The notes: generated by a model from the letters alone, not told the origin. Numbered from the stretch's first letter, positions 7,884-16,989 are shown. The stretch is 64,000 nt of DNA from Microbacterium sp. CSI-V (GCF_001984105.1 NZ_MTQM01000008.1:823902-887901), one strand, 5' to 3'. Program-made: numbers and translations.

Positions 7884-10376
7884 ATGGAGCCCCCCACCGC
7901 CATCGAGACCGTGGCCGACGATCGCGGGCTGACCGAGGCCGAGGTCGCCGAGCGGGTCGCCGCCGGGCAGACGAACGCCTTCGTCGCCGACAGCAGCCGG
8001 TCGGCGTGGAACATCGTCCGGGCCAACGTCTTCACGCTGTTCAACGGGATCGTGGGCGCGTGCTTCCTCGTGCTCCTCCTGCTCGGCCGGTGGCAGGACG
8101 CGCTGTTCGGCGTCGCGGCGCTCTCCAACGCCGTCATCGGATGCGTGCAGGAGTTCCGTGCGAAAGCCGCGCTCGACCGGCTCGCGCTGCTCAATGCGCC
8201 GCGTGCGCGTGTGCGCCGCGACGGTGTCGACGCCGAGATCGCCCCGGCCGAGGTGGTCCGCGACGATCTGCTCGTGCTGCGCGCGGGGGATCAGGTGCCC
8301 GCCGACGCCGTCGTCGCAGAGTCGCGCGCGCTGCAGATCGACGAGTCGATGCTGACGGGCGAATCGGATGCTGTCGACAAGAGGCCGGGCGACGAGGCGT
8401 TGTCGGGGTCGATCGTCGTCGCCGGCGAGGGGACGGCCCGCGTCACGCGCGTCGGCGCCGAGTCGTACGCCAACGCGTTCGCGGCCGAGGCCAAGCGGTT
8501 CCAGCTCGTCTCGAGCGAACTGCGCACCTCGATCGACCGCGTGCTCCGGTGGGTCGGGTGGGGGATCGGGCCGATCGGCCTCCTGGTGCTGAACGCGCAG
8601 ATGATGGTGGCGGGCGGCTGGGTCGAGGCGTGGCGGCAGGGCACGTGGTCGCAGGCCGTCGTCAACACGATCGCGGCGCTGACCGCGATGATCCCGCTCG
8701 GCCTCGTGCTCATGACCTCGATCGCCTTCGCCGTCGGAGCCGCCCGGCTCGCGGGCAAGAAGGTGCTCGTCAACGAGCTGCCCGCGGTCGAGGGGCTCGC
8801 TCGCGTCGACGTCATCTGCCTCGACAAGACGGGCACGCTCACCGCGGGGGAGATCCGCTTCGACGCGGCTCTCGAGATGCAGTCGGCCGACGGCTGGCGC
8901 GACGTGCTCGCCTGGTACGGAGCGGCCGACGACGCCAACGCCACCGCCCAGTGCCTGCGCGACCCCTTCCCCGTCACGGCGCCGCTGGCGGTGGCGCACC
9001 GGATCCCGTTCTCGTCGGCCCGCAAATGGAGCGCCATGTCGTTCGAGGGCTCCGCGCCCGGAACCTGGGTGCTCGGGGCGCCCGAGATGGTCTTCGGCGA
9101 TACCGCGGCCGACGCGACGAGCGAACTGGGTGCGGCGGTGACGAGACTGGCCTCGTCCGGCCGCCGCACGCTCGTGCTCGCCCACACCGCCGACCCGCTC
9201 GGCGACGCCGACGTCGCCGCGGAACGGTTCCCCGGCGGCGCGGTCCCCGTCGCCGTCCTGACCTTCGTCGAGGCGGTGCGCCCCGACGCCGCCGAGGCGC
9301 TCGCCTACTTCCGCGCGCAGGGCGTGGGCGTCCGGGTGATCTCGGGGGACAACCCGCGCACGGTCGCGGCGATCGCCCGCGAGGTCGGCCTCGAGGTCGA
9401 CGAGGGGTACGACGCGCGGGGCCTCCCCGACGACGACGTCGAGCTCGGACGCATCCTCGAGGACCACACGGTGTTCGGGCGCGTCACCCCCGACCAGAAG
9501 AAGCGCATGGTGACGGCCCTCCAGGCGCGCGGACACGTCGTGGCGATGACCGGCGACGGCGTCAACGACGCGTTGGCGATCAAGACCGCCGACATCGGTA
9601 TCGCGATGAACTCGGGGGCCGCGGCGACCAAGGCGGTGGCGCGGCTCGTGCTGCTCGACGGGCGCTTCTCGCACCTCCCGTCGGTCGTCGCGGAGGGGCG
9701 CCAGGTGATCGCCAACATCGAGCGCGTCTCGATGCTCTTCCTCACCAAGACGGTCTACGCCACGGGCCTCGCCGTGCTCTTCGGCGCGCTCGTCATGGAG
9801 TTCCCGTTCCTGCCGCGACAGCTGTCGATCACCGACGGTCTGACCATCGGCATCCCGGCCTTCTTCCTCGCGCTGCTGCCGAACACGCAGCGCTACGTTC
9901 CCGGCTTCCTGCGCCGTTCGCTGAGTTTCGCGATCCCGGCGGGCCTCGTGATCGCGATCGCGCTCACGCTCTACACGCGTGCCGCGATGGCGATGGGGCT
10001 GAGCGTCGAGCAGCTGCGGACCGGGGCCACCATCATCCTCGCGATCGTGGCGATCTGGGTGCTGACGGTGCTCTCCCGCCCCGTGACCCGCGTGAAAGTG
10101 CTCGTCATCGGGGCGATGTTCATCGCGCTCACCGCGATCTTCACGATCCCGCCGCTGGGGCAGTTCTTCCAGCTGCAGGACCCGGGTGAAGACGGCGCCT
10201 GGCTCATCACCGGTGTCGTGATCGTCGCCGTCGGCGCGATCGAGATCGTGCGGTTCGCGCATCGGCGCTTCGTGCGGTGGATGCTCCGGATGCCGCCGGC
10301 GGGACCCCGCGACGCGCGTCCGACTCAGAGCATCGGCGAGGGTTCCCCCGCGGGGGGCGCCGCGCGGCGGAAGTAG
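7884..10376 (+). CDS. P-type cation-transporting ATPase (CtpE/P2-like)
   Basis: An 830-residue P-type ATPase in the cytoplasmic membrane. The actuator motif TGES lies near residue 157, the phosphorylation site DKTGTLT near residue 314, and the hinge motif TGDGVNDALAIKTADIGIAM near residue 556. There are hydrophobic helices at the N-terminus and a block of helices from about residue 610 to the end. In membrane helix 4, where P2 pumps usually read PEGL, this protein reads IPLGLVLM (about residues 270-277), so the usual cation-binding Glu is Leu. Overall layout resembles mycobacterial CtpE, a Ca-type pump, but the ion is not certain. TACAGT ends 6 nt before the ATG (leaderless). The 3' end overlaps the convergent gene at 10325 by 52 bp. 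Confidence 0.9.
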   Translation: MEPPTAIETVADDRGLTEAEVAERVAAGQTNAFVADSSRSAWNIVRANVFTLFNGIVGACFLVLLLLGRWQDALFGVAALSNAVIGCVQEFRAKAALDRLALLNAPRARVRRDGVDAEIAPAEVVRDDLLVLRAGDQVPADAVVAESRALQIDESMLTGESDAVDKRPGDEALSGSIVVAGEGTARVTRVGAESYANAFAAEAKRFQLVSSELRTSIDRVLRWVGWGIGPIGLLVLNAQMMVAGGWVEAWRQGTWSQAVVNTIAALTAMIPLGLVLMTSIAFAVGAARLAGKKVLVNELPAVEGLARVDVICLDKTGTLTAGEIRFDAALEMQSADGWRDVLAWYGAADDANATAQCLRDPFPVTAPLAVAHRIPFSSARKWSAMSFEGSAPGTWVLGAPEMVFGDTAADATSELGAAVTRLASSGRRTLVLAHTADPLGDADVAAERFPGGAVPVAVLTFVEAVRPDAAEALAYFRAQGVGVRVISGDNPRTVAAIAREVGLEVDEGYDARGLPDDDVELGRILEDHTVFGRVTPDQKKRMVTALQARGHVVAMTGDGVNDALAIKTADIGIAMNSGAAATKAVARLVLLDGRFSHLPSVVAEGRQVIANIERVSMLFLTKTVYATGLAVLFGALVMEFPFLPRQLSITDGLTIGIPAFFLALLPNTQRYVPGFLRRSLSFAIPAGLVIAIALTLYTRAAMAMGLSVEQLRTGATIILAIVAIWVLTVLSRPVTRVKVLVIGAMFIALTAIFTIPPLGQFFQLQDPGEDGAWLITGVVIVAVGAIEIVRFAHRRFVRWMLRMPPAGPRDARPTQSIGEGSPAGGAARRK

Positions 10377-10756
10377 CGTCGCGCCGTCGGGGGGATCCAG
10401 ATCGCGGCGATCACCGCGAGTGCCGCGAGGAGCGCAGTGATGATCGTGGGATCGAGCTCGGTGAGCGCCAGCGCCAGGCCCTGCAGGATGACCAGCAGCG
10501 ACAGATACGCGGTCAGGAGCGTGCGTGCCAGTCGGCTGCCCCGGGCGAGCGACGATCCGCCGGCCACGGTGAGCAGCCCCAGCAGGATCGTCGCGGCGCC
10601 CACCAACGACACCGGCAGCACGTCGTCGGCATCCACCTGATATCGCGACAGCAGGACGAGCACCCCGAGCGCGGTGTTGGCGAACCCGCCCACGTAGACG
10701 AGCACGACCGCGACGGTGACGGGGACGGGTCGACGGACCTCGACGGTGCTGGTCAT
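10325..10756 (-). CDS. Four-helix integral membrane protein
   Basis: A 143-residue membrane protein with four hydrophobic helices, including TVAVVLVYVGGFANTALGVL, SLVGAATILLGLLTVAGG and IITALLAALAVIAAIWIP, and a basic C-terminal tail. It is of a small DUF-type membrane family that I cannot name. A GTGAGG ribosome site precedes the ATG. Its last 52 bp are antisense to the end of the P-type ATPase gene, so convergent transcription may interfere. Confidence 0.7.
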   Translation of the reverse strand: MTSTVEVRRPVPVTVAVVLVYVGGFANTALGVLVLLSRYQVDADDVLPVSLVGAATILLGLLTVAGGSSLARGSRLARTLLTAYLSLLVILQGLALALTELDPTIITALLAALAVIAAIWIPPTARRYFRRAAPPAGEPSPML

Positions 10757-10831
10757 GGCTGCCTCACGCTCGGCGGCTCCGGGAGCCGATGGGGTCAGCG
10801 TAACCGGGGAGCGGGTGACGCGGGGCCCGGG

Positions 10832-11467
10832 TCAGCGCGTGAGCCACACCGAACCGCCGGCGCCCTCGGGCAGCGTCACCTCGACGCCGTCGGCGCGGAC
10901 GACGTCTTCCGAGACGACCTCGAGCTCGTGGCCCACGTCGATCCGGCGTTCCACCAGGGCGCGCAGGAGCTCCGGGTCGCGGTCGCTCACGCGCAGGACG
11001 CGCCCGGAGTGACCGGATGCCGCGTCCCGCAGCAGCACGAAGGGTTCGCGGTGCACCGCACCCGTGGCATCCGGGATCGCGTCGCCATGCGGGTCGAACC
11101 GCGGACGACCGAGCCGCTCGTCGATGCCCTCGAGGAGCCGGTCGCTGAGCGAATGCTCGAGGACCTCGGCCTCGTCGTGCACCTCGTCCCACGAATAGTG
11201 GAACTCGCGGACCAGCCACGTCTCGATGAGGCGGTGCCGGCGGATCACCGACGCCGCGCGCCGCGCGCCCGCGGGCGTCAGCGACACGGGACCGTACGGG
11301 CGGTGACTCACAAGTCCCTGCGCCGCGAGCTTCTTCACCATCTCGGTGACGCTGGAGGGTGCGAGGCTCAGCACGCCGGCCAGCTGCGAGGGCGTGATGG
11401 GGTCGTCCTGCCACTCGGTGTGGTGGTAGATCGCCTTGAGATAGTCGTCGGCCACGGGCGATTCCAC
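10832..11467 (-). CDS. mntR: DtxR/MntR family metal-dependent repressor
   Basis: A 211-residue repressor of the DtxR/MntR type. The winged helix has DDYLKAIYHHTEWQDDPITP and the recognition helix region SLAPSSVTEMVKKLAAQGLV. The dimerisation/metal part has EVLEHSLSDRLLEGIDERLG with metal-ligand His/Glu residues. A C-terminal FeoA-like SH3 domain ends EGAGGSVWLTR. It sits 9 bp after mntH and most likely senses Mn(II) and represses mntH through the two palindromes at 12746 and 12773. Its own TAGGCT hexamer ends 6 nt before the GTG start and contains the mntH stop codon, so it may also be transcribed alone. Confidence 0.9.
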   Translation of the reverse strand: MESPVADDYLKAIYHHTEWQDDPITPSQLAGVLSLAPSSVTEMVKKLAAQGLVSHRPYGPVSLTPAGARRAASVIRRHRLIETWLVREFHYSWDEVHDEAEVLEHSLSDRLLEGIDERLGRPRFDPHGDAIPDATGAVHREPFVLLRDAASGHSGRVLRVSDRDPELLRALVERRIDVGHELEVVSEDVVRADGVEVTLPEGAGGSVWLTR

Positions 11468-11476
11468 GCGCTCAGC

Positions 11477-12754
11477 CTAACCGCCGCTGAACACCAGCCA
11501 CAGGAGAACGGCGTTCAGCGCGACCAGGAACACGGATGCCGCCACCCCCGCCACCGTCGTGAGGGTGCGGTTGCGGTGCACGCCGAGCACGTCGCGCCGG
11601 GCGGTGAGGACCACGAGCGGGATGAGGGCGAACGGGATGCCGAACGACAGCACGACCTGACTCAGGACGAGGGCCAGCGTCGGGTCGATGCCGGCCCCCA
11701 GGATCAGCAGCGCCGGGATCAGGGTCACCAGACGGCGCGCGAGAAGCGGGACGCGGACCCGCAGCAGGCCGTGCATGATCTCGGCGCCCGCATACGCCCC
11801 GACCGACGTGGAGGCGAGCCCGCTCGCGAGCAGCCCGATCGCGAAGAGGGTCGCGACGAGAGGGCCGAGTCCGTCGCGCAAGGCCGCATAGGCGCCCTCG
11901 AGACTGTCCGTGCCCTCGACGCCGGTGAGGTTCGCGGCGGCGAGCAGCAGGATCGCGAGGTTCACGGTGCCGGCGACGGCGAGGGCGATCGTCACGTCCC
12001 ACCGGGTCGCGCGGAGCAGCCGCGGAGTCGACAGGCCCCGCGCCGCTTCGAGATCGGCGGCGGCGGTCGGCACGGCGGGCGCGAAGCGGTCACGGGTCAG
12101 TGCGGAGTGGGCGTAGATCGCGTGGGGCATGATCGTGGCGCCGAGGATCGACGCGGCCAGCAGCACGGAGGTGGCCCCGTCGAATCGGGGAACGAGTCCT
12201 CCGACCACGGCGGCCGCGTCGGGCGGGGCGAAGAAGAGTCCCGCGGTGAACCCCACCGCGATGATGATGAGGAGGCCGATCACGACGGTCTCGAACGCAC
12301 GGGCCCCACGGCGCGACTGCACCAGGAGCAGCGCGATCGACACCACCCCCGTGATCGCCCCGCCCCACAGCAGGGGGATGCCGAACAACAGGTTGAGGGC
12401 GACGGCGCCGCCGATCACCTCGGCGACGTCGGTGGCCATGGCCACCAGCTCGGCCTGCAGCCAGTACGCCCGGCGGGCCCAGGGGCGGCGGATCCGCCGG
12501 CCGAGCAGCTGGGGCAGGCTCTCGCCGGTCACGATGCCGAGCTTCGCCGAGAGGTACTGGATGAGCCAGGCCATCACGTTGCCCAGCACCACGACCCACA
12601 CGAGGAGGTAGCCGAACACCGCCCCGGCCGTCATGTTGCTGGCGACGTTGCCGGGGTCGAGGTAGGCGACTCCCGCGACCATCGCCGGGCCGAGGAGCCA
12701 GGCCGCGCGGCCGGTGGTGCGGCGCGGGAGCGTGGCATCCAGATTTTTCGGCAT
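11477..12754 (-). CDS. mntH: Nramp-type Mn(II)/H+ symporter
   Basis: A 425-residue Nramp transporter with about 11 membrane helices. The metal-site motif of helix 1 is AYLDPGNVASN (family DPGN) and that of helix 6 is GATIMPHAIYAHSALT (family MPH), both intact. The proton-relay region QAELVAMATDVAEVIGGAVA also fits. It imports Mn(II), possibly also Fe(II), into the cytoplasm. The ATG is overlapped by a perfect palindrome, TAGGGT ends 6 nt upstream, and a second palindrome lies upstream of that, so binding of the adjacent MntR would occlude the promoter. mntR follows directly. Confidence 0.95.
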   Translation of the reverse strand: MPKNLDATLPRRTTGRAAWLLGPAMVAGVAYLDPGNVASNMTAGAVFGYLLVWVVVLGNVMAWLIQYLSAKLGIVTGESLPQLLGRRIRRPWARRAYWLQAELVAMATDVAEVIGGAVALNLLFGIPLLWGGAITGVVSIALLLVQSRRGARAFETVVIGLLIIIAVGFTAGLFFAPPDAAAVVGGLVPRFDGATSVLLAASILGATIMPHAIYAHSALTRDRFAPAVPTAAADLEAARGLSTPRLLRATRWDVTIALAVAGTVNLAILLLAAANLTGVEGTDSLEGAYAALRDGLGPLVATLFAIGLLASGLASTSVGAYAGAEIMHGLLRVRVPLLARRLVTLIPALLILGAGIDPTLALVLSQVVLSFGIPFALIPLVVLTARRDVLGVHRNRTLTTVAGVAASVFLVALNAVLLWLVFSGG

Positions 12755-12761
12755 GCCGAAA
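12746..12761 (-). promoter_or_regulatory. MntR-type operator 1 at the mntH start
   Basis: A perfect 16-bp palindrome TTTCGGCATGCCGAAA that contains the mntH ATG and one base of the TAGGGT -10 hexamer (12761-12766). It shares the form TTTCGG-N4-CCGAAA with a second site 27 bp away. Binding by the adjacent DtxR/MntR protein is inferred from position and symmetry. Confidence 0.75.
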
Positions 12762-12772
12762 CCCTAGCGATA

Positions 12773-12788
12773 TTTCGGGCGACCGAAA
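12773..12788 (-). promoter_or_regulatory. MntR-type operator 2 upstream of the mntH -10 box
   Basis: TTTCGGGCGACCGAAA on the + strand, the same half-sites as operator 1 around a different 4-nt centre. It lies just upstream of the -10 hexamer, in the -35/spacer region of the leaderless mntH promoter. Centre-to-centre distance to operator 1 is 27 bp. It is also about 40 bp from the divergent TrmH gene, which it could affect. Confidence 0.75.
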
Positions 12789-12829
12789 ACAGCGGACGCC
12801 GCTCGGGTCCCGGCGGATAGCCTGGGGAA

Positions 12830-13480
12830 GTGACCCACGGCGACGCGACCCCGGACTCCGAGGACGCTCCGCCCGTCCCCACGCACGGCGTGGGTCCGTG
12901 GCCCGGCGGGCCGGACGCCTGGCCCGACGACCCGCGCTACGACCGCGAACTGCTCGCCGAGGGCGATCGGCGCAACGTCGTCGACCCGTACCGCTACTGG
13001 ACGATGGAGGCCATCGTCGCCGATCTCGACGCCCGGCGGCATCCGTTCCACGTGGCGATCGAGAACTGGCAGCACGACCTCAACATCGGTTCGATCGTCC
13101 GCAGCGCCAACGCGTTCCTGGCGGCGGAGGTGCACATCATCGGCAAGCGCCGCTGGAACCGCCGCGGCGCGATGGTGACCGACCGGTACCAGCACGTCCG
13201 ACACCACGAGGACGTCGCCGCGTTCGTGGAATGGGCGCAGGGAGAGGATCTGCCCGTCCTCGCGATCGACAACGTCGACGGATCGGTGCCCGTCGACCGC
13301 GCCGAGCTGCCCGAGGCGTGCGTCCTCCTCTTCGGTCAGGAGGGGCCGGGGCTGTCGCCCGAGGCGCTCGCCGCCGCGACCGGCGTCGTCGAGATCACGC
13401 AGTACGGTTCGACGCGATCCATCAACGCCGCGTCGGCCGCGGCCGTGGTCATGTACGAGTGGTGTCGCCGCTGGGCATGA
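12830..13480 (+). CDS. TrmH/SpoU family RNA 2'-O-methyltransferase
   Basis: A 216-residue SPOUT methyltransferase that methylates a ribose of tRNA or rRNA with S-adenosylmethionine. All three motifs are visible: motif 1 NWQHDLNIGSIVRSANAF (catalytic Arg), motif 2 VLLFGQEGPGLSPEAL, and motif 3 TQYGSTRSINAASAAAVVMY (SAM knot). A proline-rich N-terminal stretch of about 35 residues precedes the fold. The GTG start follows TAGCCT by 6 nt, so it is probably leaderless. The target nucleotide cannot be told. Confidence 0.92.
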   Translation: MTHGDATPDSEDAPPVPTHGVGPWPGGPDAWPDDPRYDRELLAEGDRRNVVDPYRYWTMEAIVADLDARRHPFHVAIENWQHDLNIGSIVRSANAFLAAEVHIIGKRRWNRRGAMVTDRYQHVRHHEDVAAFVEWAQGEDLPVLAIDNVDGSVPVDRAELPEACVLLFGQEGPGLSPEALAAATGVVEITQYGSTRSINAASAAAVVMYEWCRRWA

Positions 13481-13578
13481 GAGCTTTCTCATCGGGGAGA
13501 GGGTGAGAAACGCCCCCGGGTGTCGCAGACTACCCCTGCTGTTCGAACTCCCCCCTTCGACGGATGGATCCCCTCGCC

Positions 13579-14628
13579 ATGTCCGATTCCCCTCAAACGA
13601 CCCGTTCGCCGCGCGGTGTCGCGCGTCGCTCCGTCCTGAAGGCGGGTGCGTGGTCCGTCCCGGTGGTCGCGGTCGCGGTGGCGGCCCCCGCGGTGAGCGC
13701 CAGCACGACGGCGAACCTCGCCCTGCTCCCCCCGCAGTTCGGCAGCGGGGTGCCCCTGTTCACTCCCGCCCTCACCGAACGCTACGTCGCCAGCGAACCC
13801 GTGGGCGTGGTGGTCGGCAACACGACGGGACAGGTCTACACCGGCCCGGTCATCCTCCGGCTGGAGGTCGATCGCCGACTCTGGGACGTGACCGGCTTCA
13901 CGTACGACGCCCGCGACGGTGAGGGAGCTCGGAGCGCCGGCTTCAGCGGTCCCTCGGTCACGGGCGACCGCGCCGTCTACACCGCCACGTTCGCCGCGAC
14001 GGTCGTCCCGAACGCCGATCCGTACACGGGGATCCTCGTTCGTCCGGACCTGACGTTCCTCGGCGACTACCCGGATGACACTCTCGAGCCGGCCGATTCG
14101 GTCAGCACCTGGACACTCGTCGAACCGGCCGACCTCGACGCCTCCGACAACGTCCACGTCAACGGCCCCGGGGCCACGGAGGAGTCCTCACCGTTCGGCG
14201 CGACCGTGACGGCGGACTTCGCGCAGGTCACCTCGGGCTCGGGCTCCGCGTATCGACCGACGCAGGCGACCCTGACGTCGGTGGGGCCCAATCCCACCGC
14301 GGTGGGAGACACCGTCCGCGTCACCTTCGATGCGGCACTCGGCGACCTCGTCTCCCTCGAGGGCGTCGCCCTCAACGGAACGCCCGCGCCCGACCTGGTG
14401 TCCGAGCAGAGCAACACCGTCTCCGGCGCCTTCCGGTCGGTGCTGTTCTCGCTGACGTCGCCGCTGGCCTCCGGTGACGTCGTCACCTTCGCGCTGTCCT
14501 ACTCGGATCCGACCGGCGCGACGCCGCAGGTGGGATCGTCGCCGCAGATCGGCTACAGCGCGGCCGTCCCCAACGACCCCGATCAGCGCGCCCTGTCGCG
14601 AAGCTACGTCAACGGCCCCCAGAGCTGA
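13579..14628 (+). CDS. Tat-exported surface/secreted protein
   Basis: About 349 residues. The N-terminus has a twin-arginine export signal: RGVARRSVLKAG followed by the hydrophobic WSVPVVAVAVAAPAVSAS. The mature part is rich in Thr, Ser, Val and Asp with no Cys. It looks like beta-sandwich repeats typical of actinobacterial cell-surface proteins, such as GPNPTAVGDTVRVTFDAA. No enzyme motif is visible. The start is uncertain: an ATG at 13564 would add MDPLA, and neither start has a clear ribosome site. The last 20 bp overlap the convergent gene at 14609. Confidence 0.75.
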   Translation: MSDSPQTTRSPRGVARRSVLKAGAWSVPVVAVAVAAPAVSASTTANLALLPPQFGSGVPLFTPALTERYVASEPVGVVVGNTTGQVYTGPVILRLEVDRRLWDVTGFTYDARDGEGARSAGFSGPSVTGDRAVYTATFAATVVPNADPYTGILVRPDLTFLGDYPDDTLEPADSVSTWTLVEPADLDASDNVHVNGPGATEESSPFGATVTADFAQVTSGSGSAYRPTQATLTSVGPNPTAVGDTVRVTFDAALGDLVSLEGVALNGTPAPDLVSEQSNTVSGAFRSVLFSLTSPLASGDVVTFALSYSDPTGATPQVGSSPQIGYSAAVPNDPDQRALSRSYVNGPQS

Positions 14629-14953
14629 GCGAAGGCGACCCGGCATCGGGCTCGACCGCATCGGAGCGCCCCGCCCTCCCGGAGAGCTGCGGGCACTCGT
14701 CGACGACGGGCCGGCCGTGGACGCGGCCCGTCCGAAGCAGCAGGAGCGCCGCTCCGAAGAGCACGCCCGCGCTCACCAGCACCGAGACGGCGAGTACCGC
14801 GCCCGAGAAGGGTCTGTTGCGGTACACCCACGTCGACGACGCGGCGTCCCACGCCTGATACTCGACGTAGTAATAGCCGCCCGCGCAGAAGATGACCATG
14901 GCCACGATCAGCGCGACGGCCACGATCAGCGTTCCCGCCACATGCCCCCGCAT
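14609..14953 (-). CDS. Two-span membrane protein
   Basis: A 114-residue protein that starts MRGHVAGTLIVAVALIVAMV. It has one helix at residues 6-28, an extracytoplasmic loop YYYVEYQAWDAASSTWVY, a second helix near residues 50-72 and a charged cytoplasmic tail. No family recognised. TATCCT ends 6 nt before this ATG, the leaderless pattern seen across the window, which favours this start over longer ones. Its 3' end overlaps the Tat-exported protein gene by 20 bp. Confidence 0.65.
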   Translation of the reverse strand: MRGHVAGTLIVAVALIVAMVIFCAGGYYYVEYQAWDAASSTWVYRNRPFSGAVLAVSVLVSAGVLFGAALLLLRTGRVHGRPVVDECPQLSGRAGRSDAVEPDAGSPSLSSGGR

Positions 14954-15002
14954 GCGACCAGGATAGGGATCGCAAGTGTCGGGCGTGTGAAATCGGCGGG
15001 AA

Positions 15003-15545
15003 TCAGGTTCCCGCGCGCGGATGCACTTCGTAAACGAACACGGCCTGCGTCTTCGAGTCGACGCGCAGGGTGGCGGAGGTGGCGGCATCCCATCGGAGGG
15101 TCGTCGGCGCGGCACCGGGCTGGCCGGGGAGACCGCACGCGACGTCGGCCGACGTGCCGTCGACGCCGCCGATCTGGACGGTGAGGGGCGCGCCCGTGGC
15201 GCTCTCGCACGCGACGACGACATCCCACGATCCGCCGACGGGCTGGAGGTCCACGCTCGCCCCGGCCGATCCGACCTCGCCGGTGCCGCGGGCGACGGCG
15301 GTGCTGCCGCCGAGACCGTTCTCGGGCAGCGCGGTCGCCGCCCACTGTTCCAGCGTCGCGGCGTCGCTCGGCAGCGCTTCGCCGGGAGACGGTGCCGACG
15401 GGGAGAGCGACGGCGTGGAGGGAGGCGGGGTCGACGCCGAGGGAGCGGGCGACGCCGCGTCCGTCGACGTGCATCCCGCGAGCAGGATCAGCGCAGGGAA
15501 CAGCAGGGCGGGAAGGGCCGCGCGGGCCGGGGGGTTCGACCTCAT
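15003..15545 (-). CDS. Lipoprotein
   Basis: A 180-residue lipoprotein. The signal peptide MRSNPPARAALPALLFPALI ends in the lipobox LLAGC, with Cys near residue 25. A Pro/Ser/Thr-rich linker (about residues 30-60) is followed by a small beta-rich domain with two Cys (VACESATG and VACGLPGQ) that may form a disulfide. It is anchored to the outer face of the membrane. TACCGT ends 6 nt before the ATG. Function unknown; 42 bp separates it from the MATE gene. Confidence 0.8.
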   Translation of the reverse strand: MRSNPPARAALPALLFPALILLAGCTSTDAASPAPSASTPPPSTPSLSPSAPSPGEALPSDAATLEQWAATALPENGLGGSTAVARGTGEVGSAGASVDLQPVGGSWDVVVACESATGAPLTVQIGGVDGTSADVACGLPGQPGAAPTTLRWDAATSATLRVDSKTQAVFVYEVHPRAGT

Positions 15546-15587
15546 GACGGCACGGTACGCGCGAGTCCTGGGAGTCGCGTGGGCATC

Positions 15588-16916
15588 TCAGGCGCCCGCG
15601 GTCATCCACGCCCTGCCGCGCACGCGGAGTCCCAGCGTCGTGGCGCGGGCCAGCATGTAGACCCCGAAGAACGCGGCGGCGAGCCAGGCCAGACCCGCCG
15701 GGCCACCGCCCGCGAACACGGCCACGAGCACGAGCGCCGGAACGTACGGCACGAGGTTGAGCAGCCCCGCGATCGCGAGGTAGCGCGCGTCGCCGGCGCC
15801 GATCAGGACGCCGTCGAGCACGAACACGAACGACGCGAGCGGCTGCGCGACGGCGAGGACGAGGAGCGCCGGCTGGATCAGGGTGGCGATCTCGGGATCG
15901 CCCGTGAACACCAGACCGAGGACCCCGGATGCCGCGGCCACGAGCGCCCCGACCGCGACGCCGAACCACAGGCCCCACGCCACCGTGCGCGAGAGCACGT
16001 GCCGCGCCCCGGCGACGTCGCCCGCGCCGAGCGATTTGCCGACGAGCGCCTGCGCCGCGATCGCGAGCGCGTCCAGCGCGAAGGCCGCGGTCGAGAAGAT
16101 CGTGAAGGCGATCTGCCAACCCGCCAGCTCGGCCGAGCCGAGGCCGGTGGCCACCGCCACCGTCGCGAGGAACGCGGCGCGCAGGCTCAGCGTGCGCAGG
16201 AACAGCCAGCCGCCCGAGCGCGCCGTGCCGCGGAGCCCGCCGGGCTCGGGGCGCAGCGACGCCGCGTGCGTGCGGGCCAGGCGCGTGGCGATGACGACGT
16301 AGGCGCCCACCATGCCCCACTGCGCGACGACGGTGCCGATCGCGGAACCGGCGATGCCCCAGCCGAAGCCGTAGATGAAGAGGAAGTTCAGAAGCGCGTT
16401 GGCGCCGAAGCCGAGACCGGCGATCCACAGGGGGGTCACGGTGTCCTGCATTCCGCGCAACAGCCCGGTCGCGGCGAACACGACGAGCATCGCGGGGAGT
16501 CCCCACATCGAGATCGACAGGTACACGCGGGCGTTCTCGGCCACATCGGGTGCCGCGCCGAACACGTCGACCAGCGCCGGGGTGGCGAGGACGCCCGCGG
16601 CGGCGAGGACGGCGCCGATCGTCAGCGCGAACCACATGCCGTCGATGCCGACGGACACCGCACGACCCAGCTCGCCGGCACCGAACCGACGCGCCACGGC
16701 GGGTGTGGTCGCGTACGCCAGGAACACCATCAGCCCGACCACCGTCTGCAGGACCGCGCCGGCGATCCCCAGCCCGGCGAGCGGCGCCACGCCGAGGTGG
16801 CCCACCATGGCGCCGTCGACGATGAGGAACAGCGGCTCGGCGATCAGCGCGCCCAGGGCCGGCACGGCCAACCGCACGATCGCGCGGTTCAGCGTCGCCG
16901 GTGCGGGGGTGGTCAC
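15588..16916 (-). CDS. MATE family multidrug/metabolite efflux transporter
   Basis: A 442-residue MATE transporter with 12 hydrophobic helices in two similar halves. AVPALGALIAEPLFLIVDGA is helix 1 of the first half, FLAYATTPAVARRFGAGE its conserved loop, and LVGKSLGAGDVAGAR the matching loop of the second half. These proteins export cationic or organic compounds with Na+ or H+ exchange; the substrate is not predictable. The GTG start follows TAGGCT by 6 nt. It is divergent from the M13 peptidase, with 73 bp between the two starts. Confidence 0.9.
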   Translation of the reverse strand: MTTPAPATLNRAIVRLAVPALGALIAEPLFLIVDGAMVGHLGVAPLAGLGIAGAVLQTVVGLMVFLAYATTPAVARRFGAGELGRAVSVGIDGMWFALTIGAVLAAAGVLATPALVDVFGAAPDVAENARVYLSISMWGLPAMLVVFAATGLLRGMQDTVTPLWIAGLGFGANALLNFLFIYGFGWGIAGSAIGTVVAQWGMVGAYVVIATRLARTHAASLRPEPGGLRGTARSGGWLFLRTLSLRAAFLATVAVATGLGSAELAGWQIAFTIFSTAAFALDALAIAAQALVGKSLGAGDVAGARHVLSRTVAWGLWFGVAVGALVAAASGVLGLVFTGDPEIATLIQPALLVLAVAQPLASFVFVLDGVLIGAGDARYLAIAGLLNLVPYVPALVLVAVFAGGGPAGLAWLAAAFFGVYMLARATTLGLRVRGRAWMTAGA

Positions 16917-16989
16917 CGTTCGAGCCTACGGCCGCCCCCCGACACGACATGCTGAGCCCGCGTGGAGCGGAGGGATTTATCCTGTCTCC

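Noticed and set aside
6777..10262. A long minus-strand open frame opposite the SDR and P-type ATPase genes
   Set aside because: The translation is low-complexity Arg/Asp/His sequence; the opposite strand has complete, motif-bearing genes with leaderless promoters.
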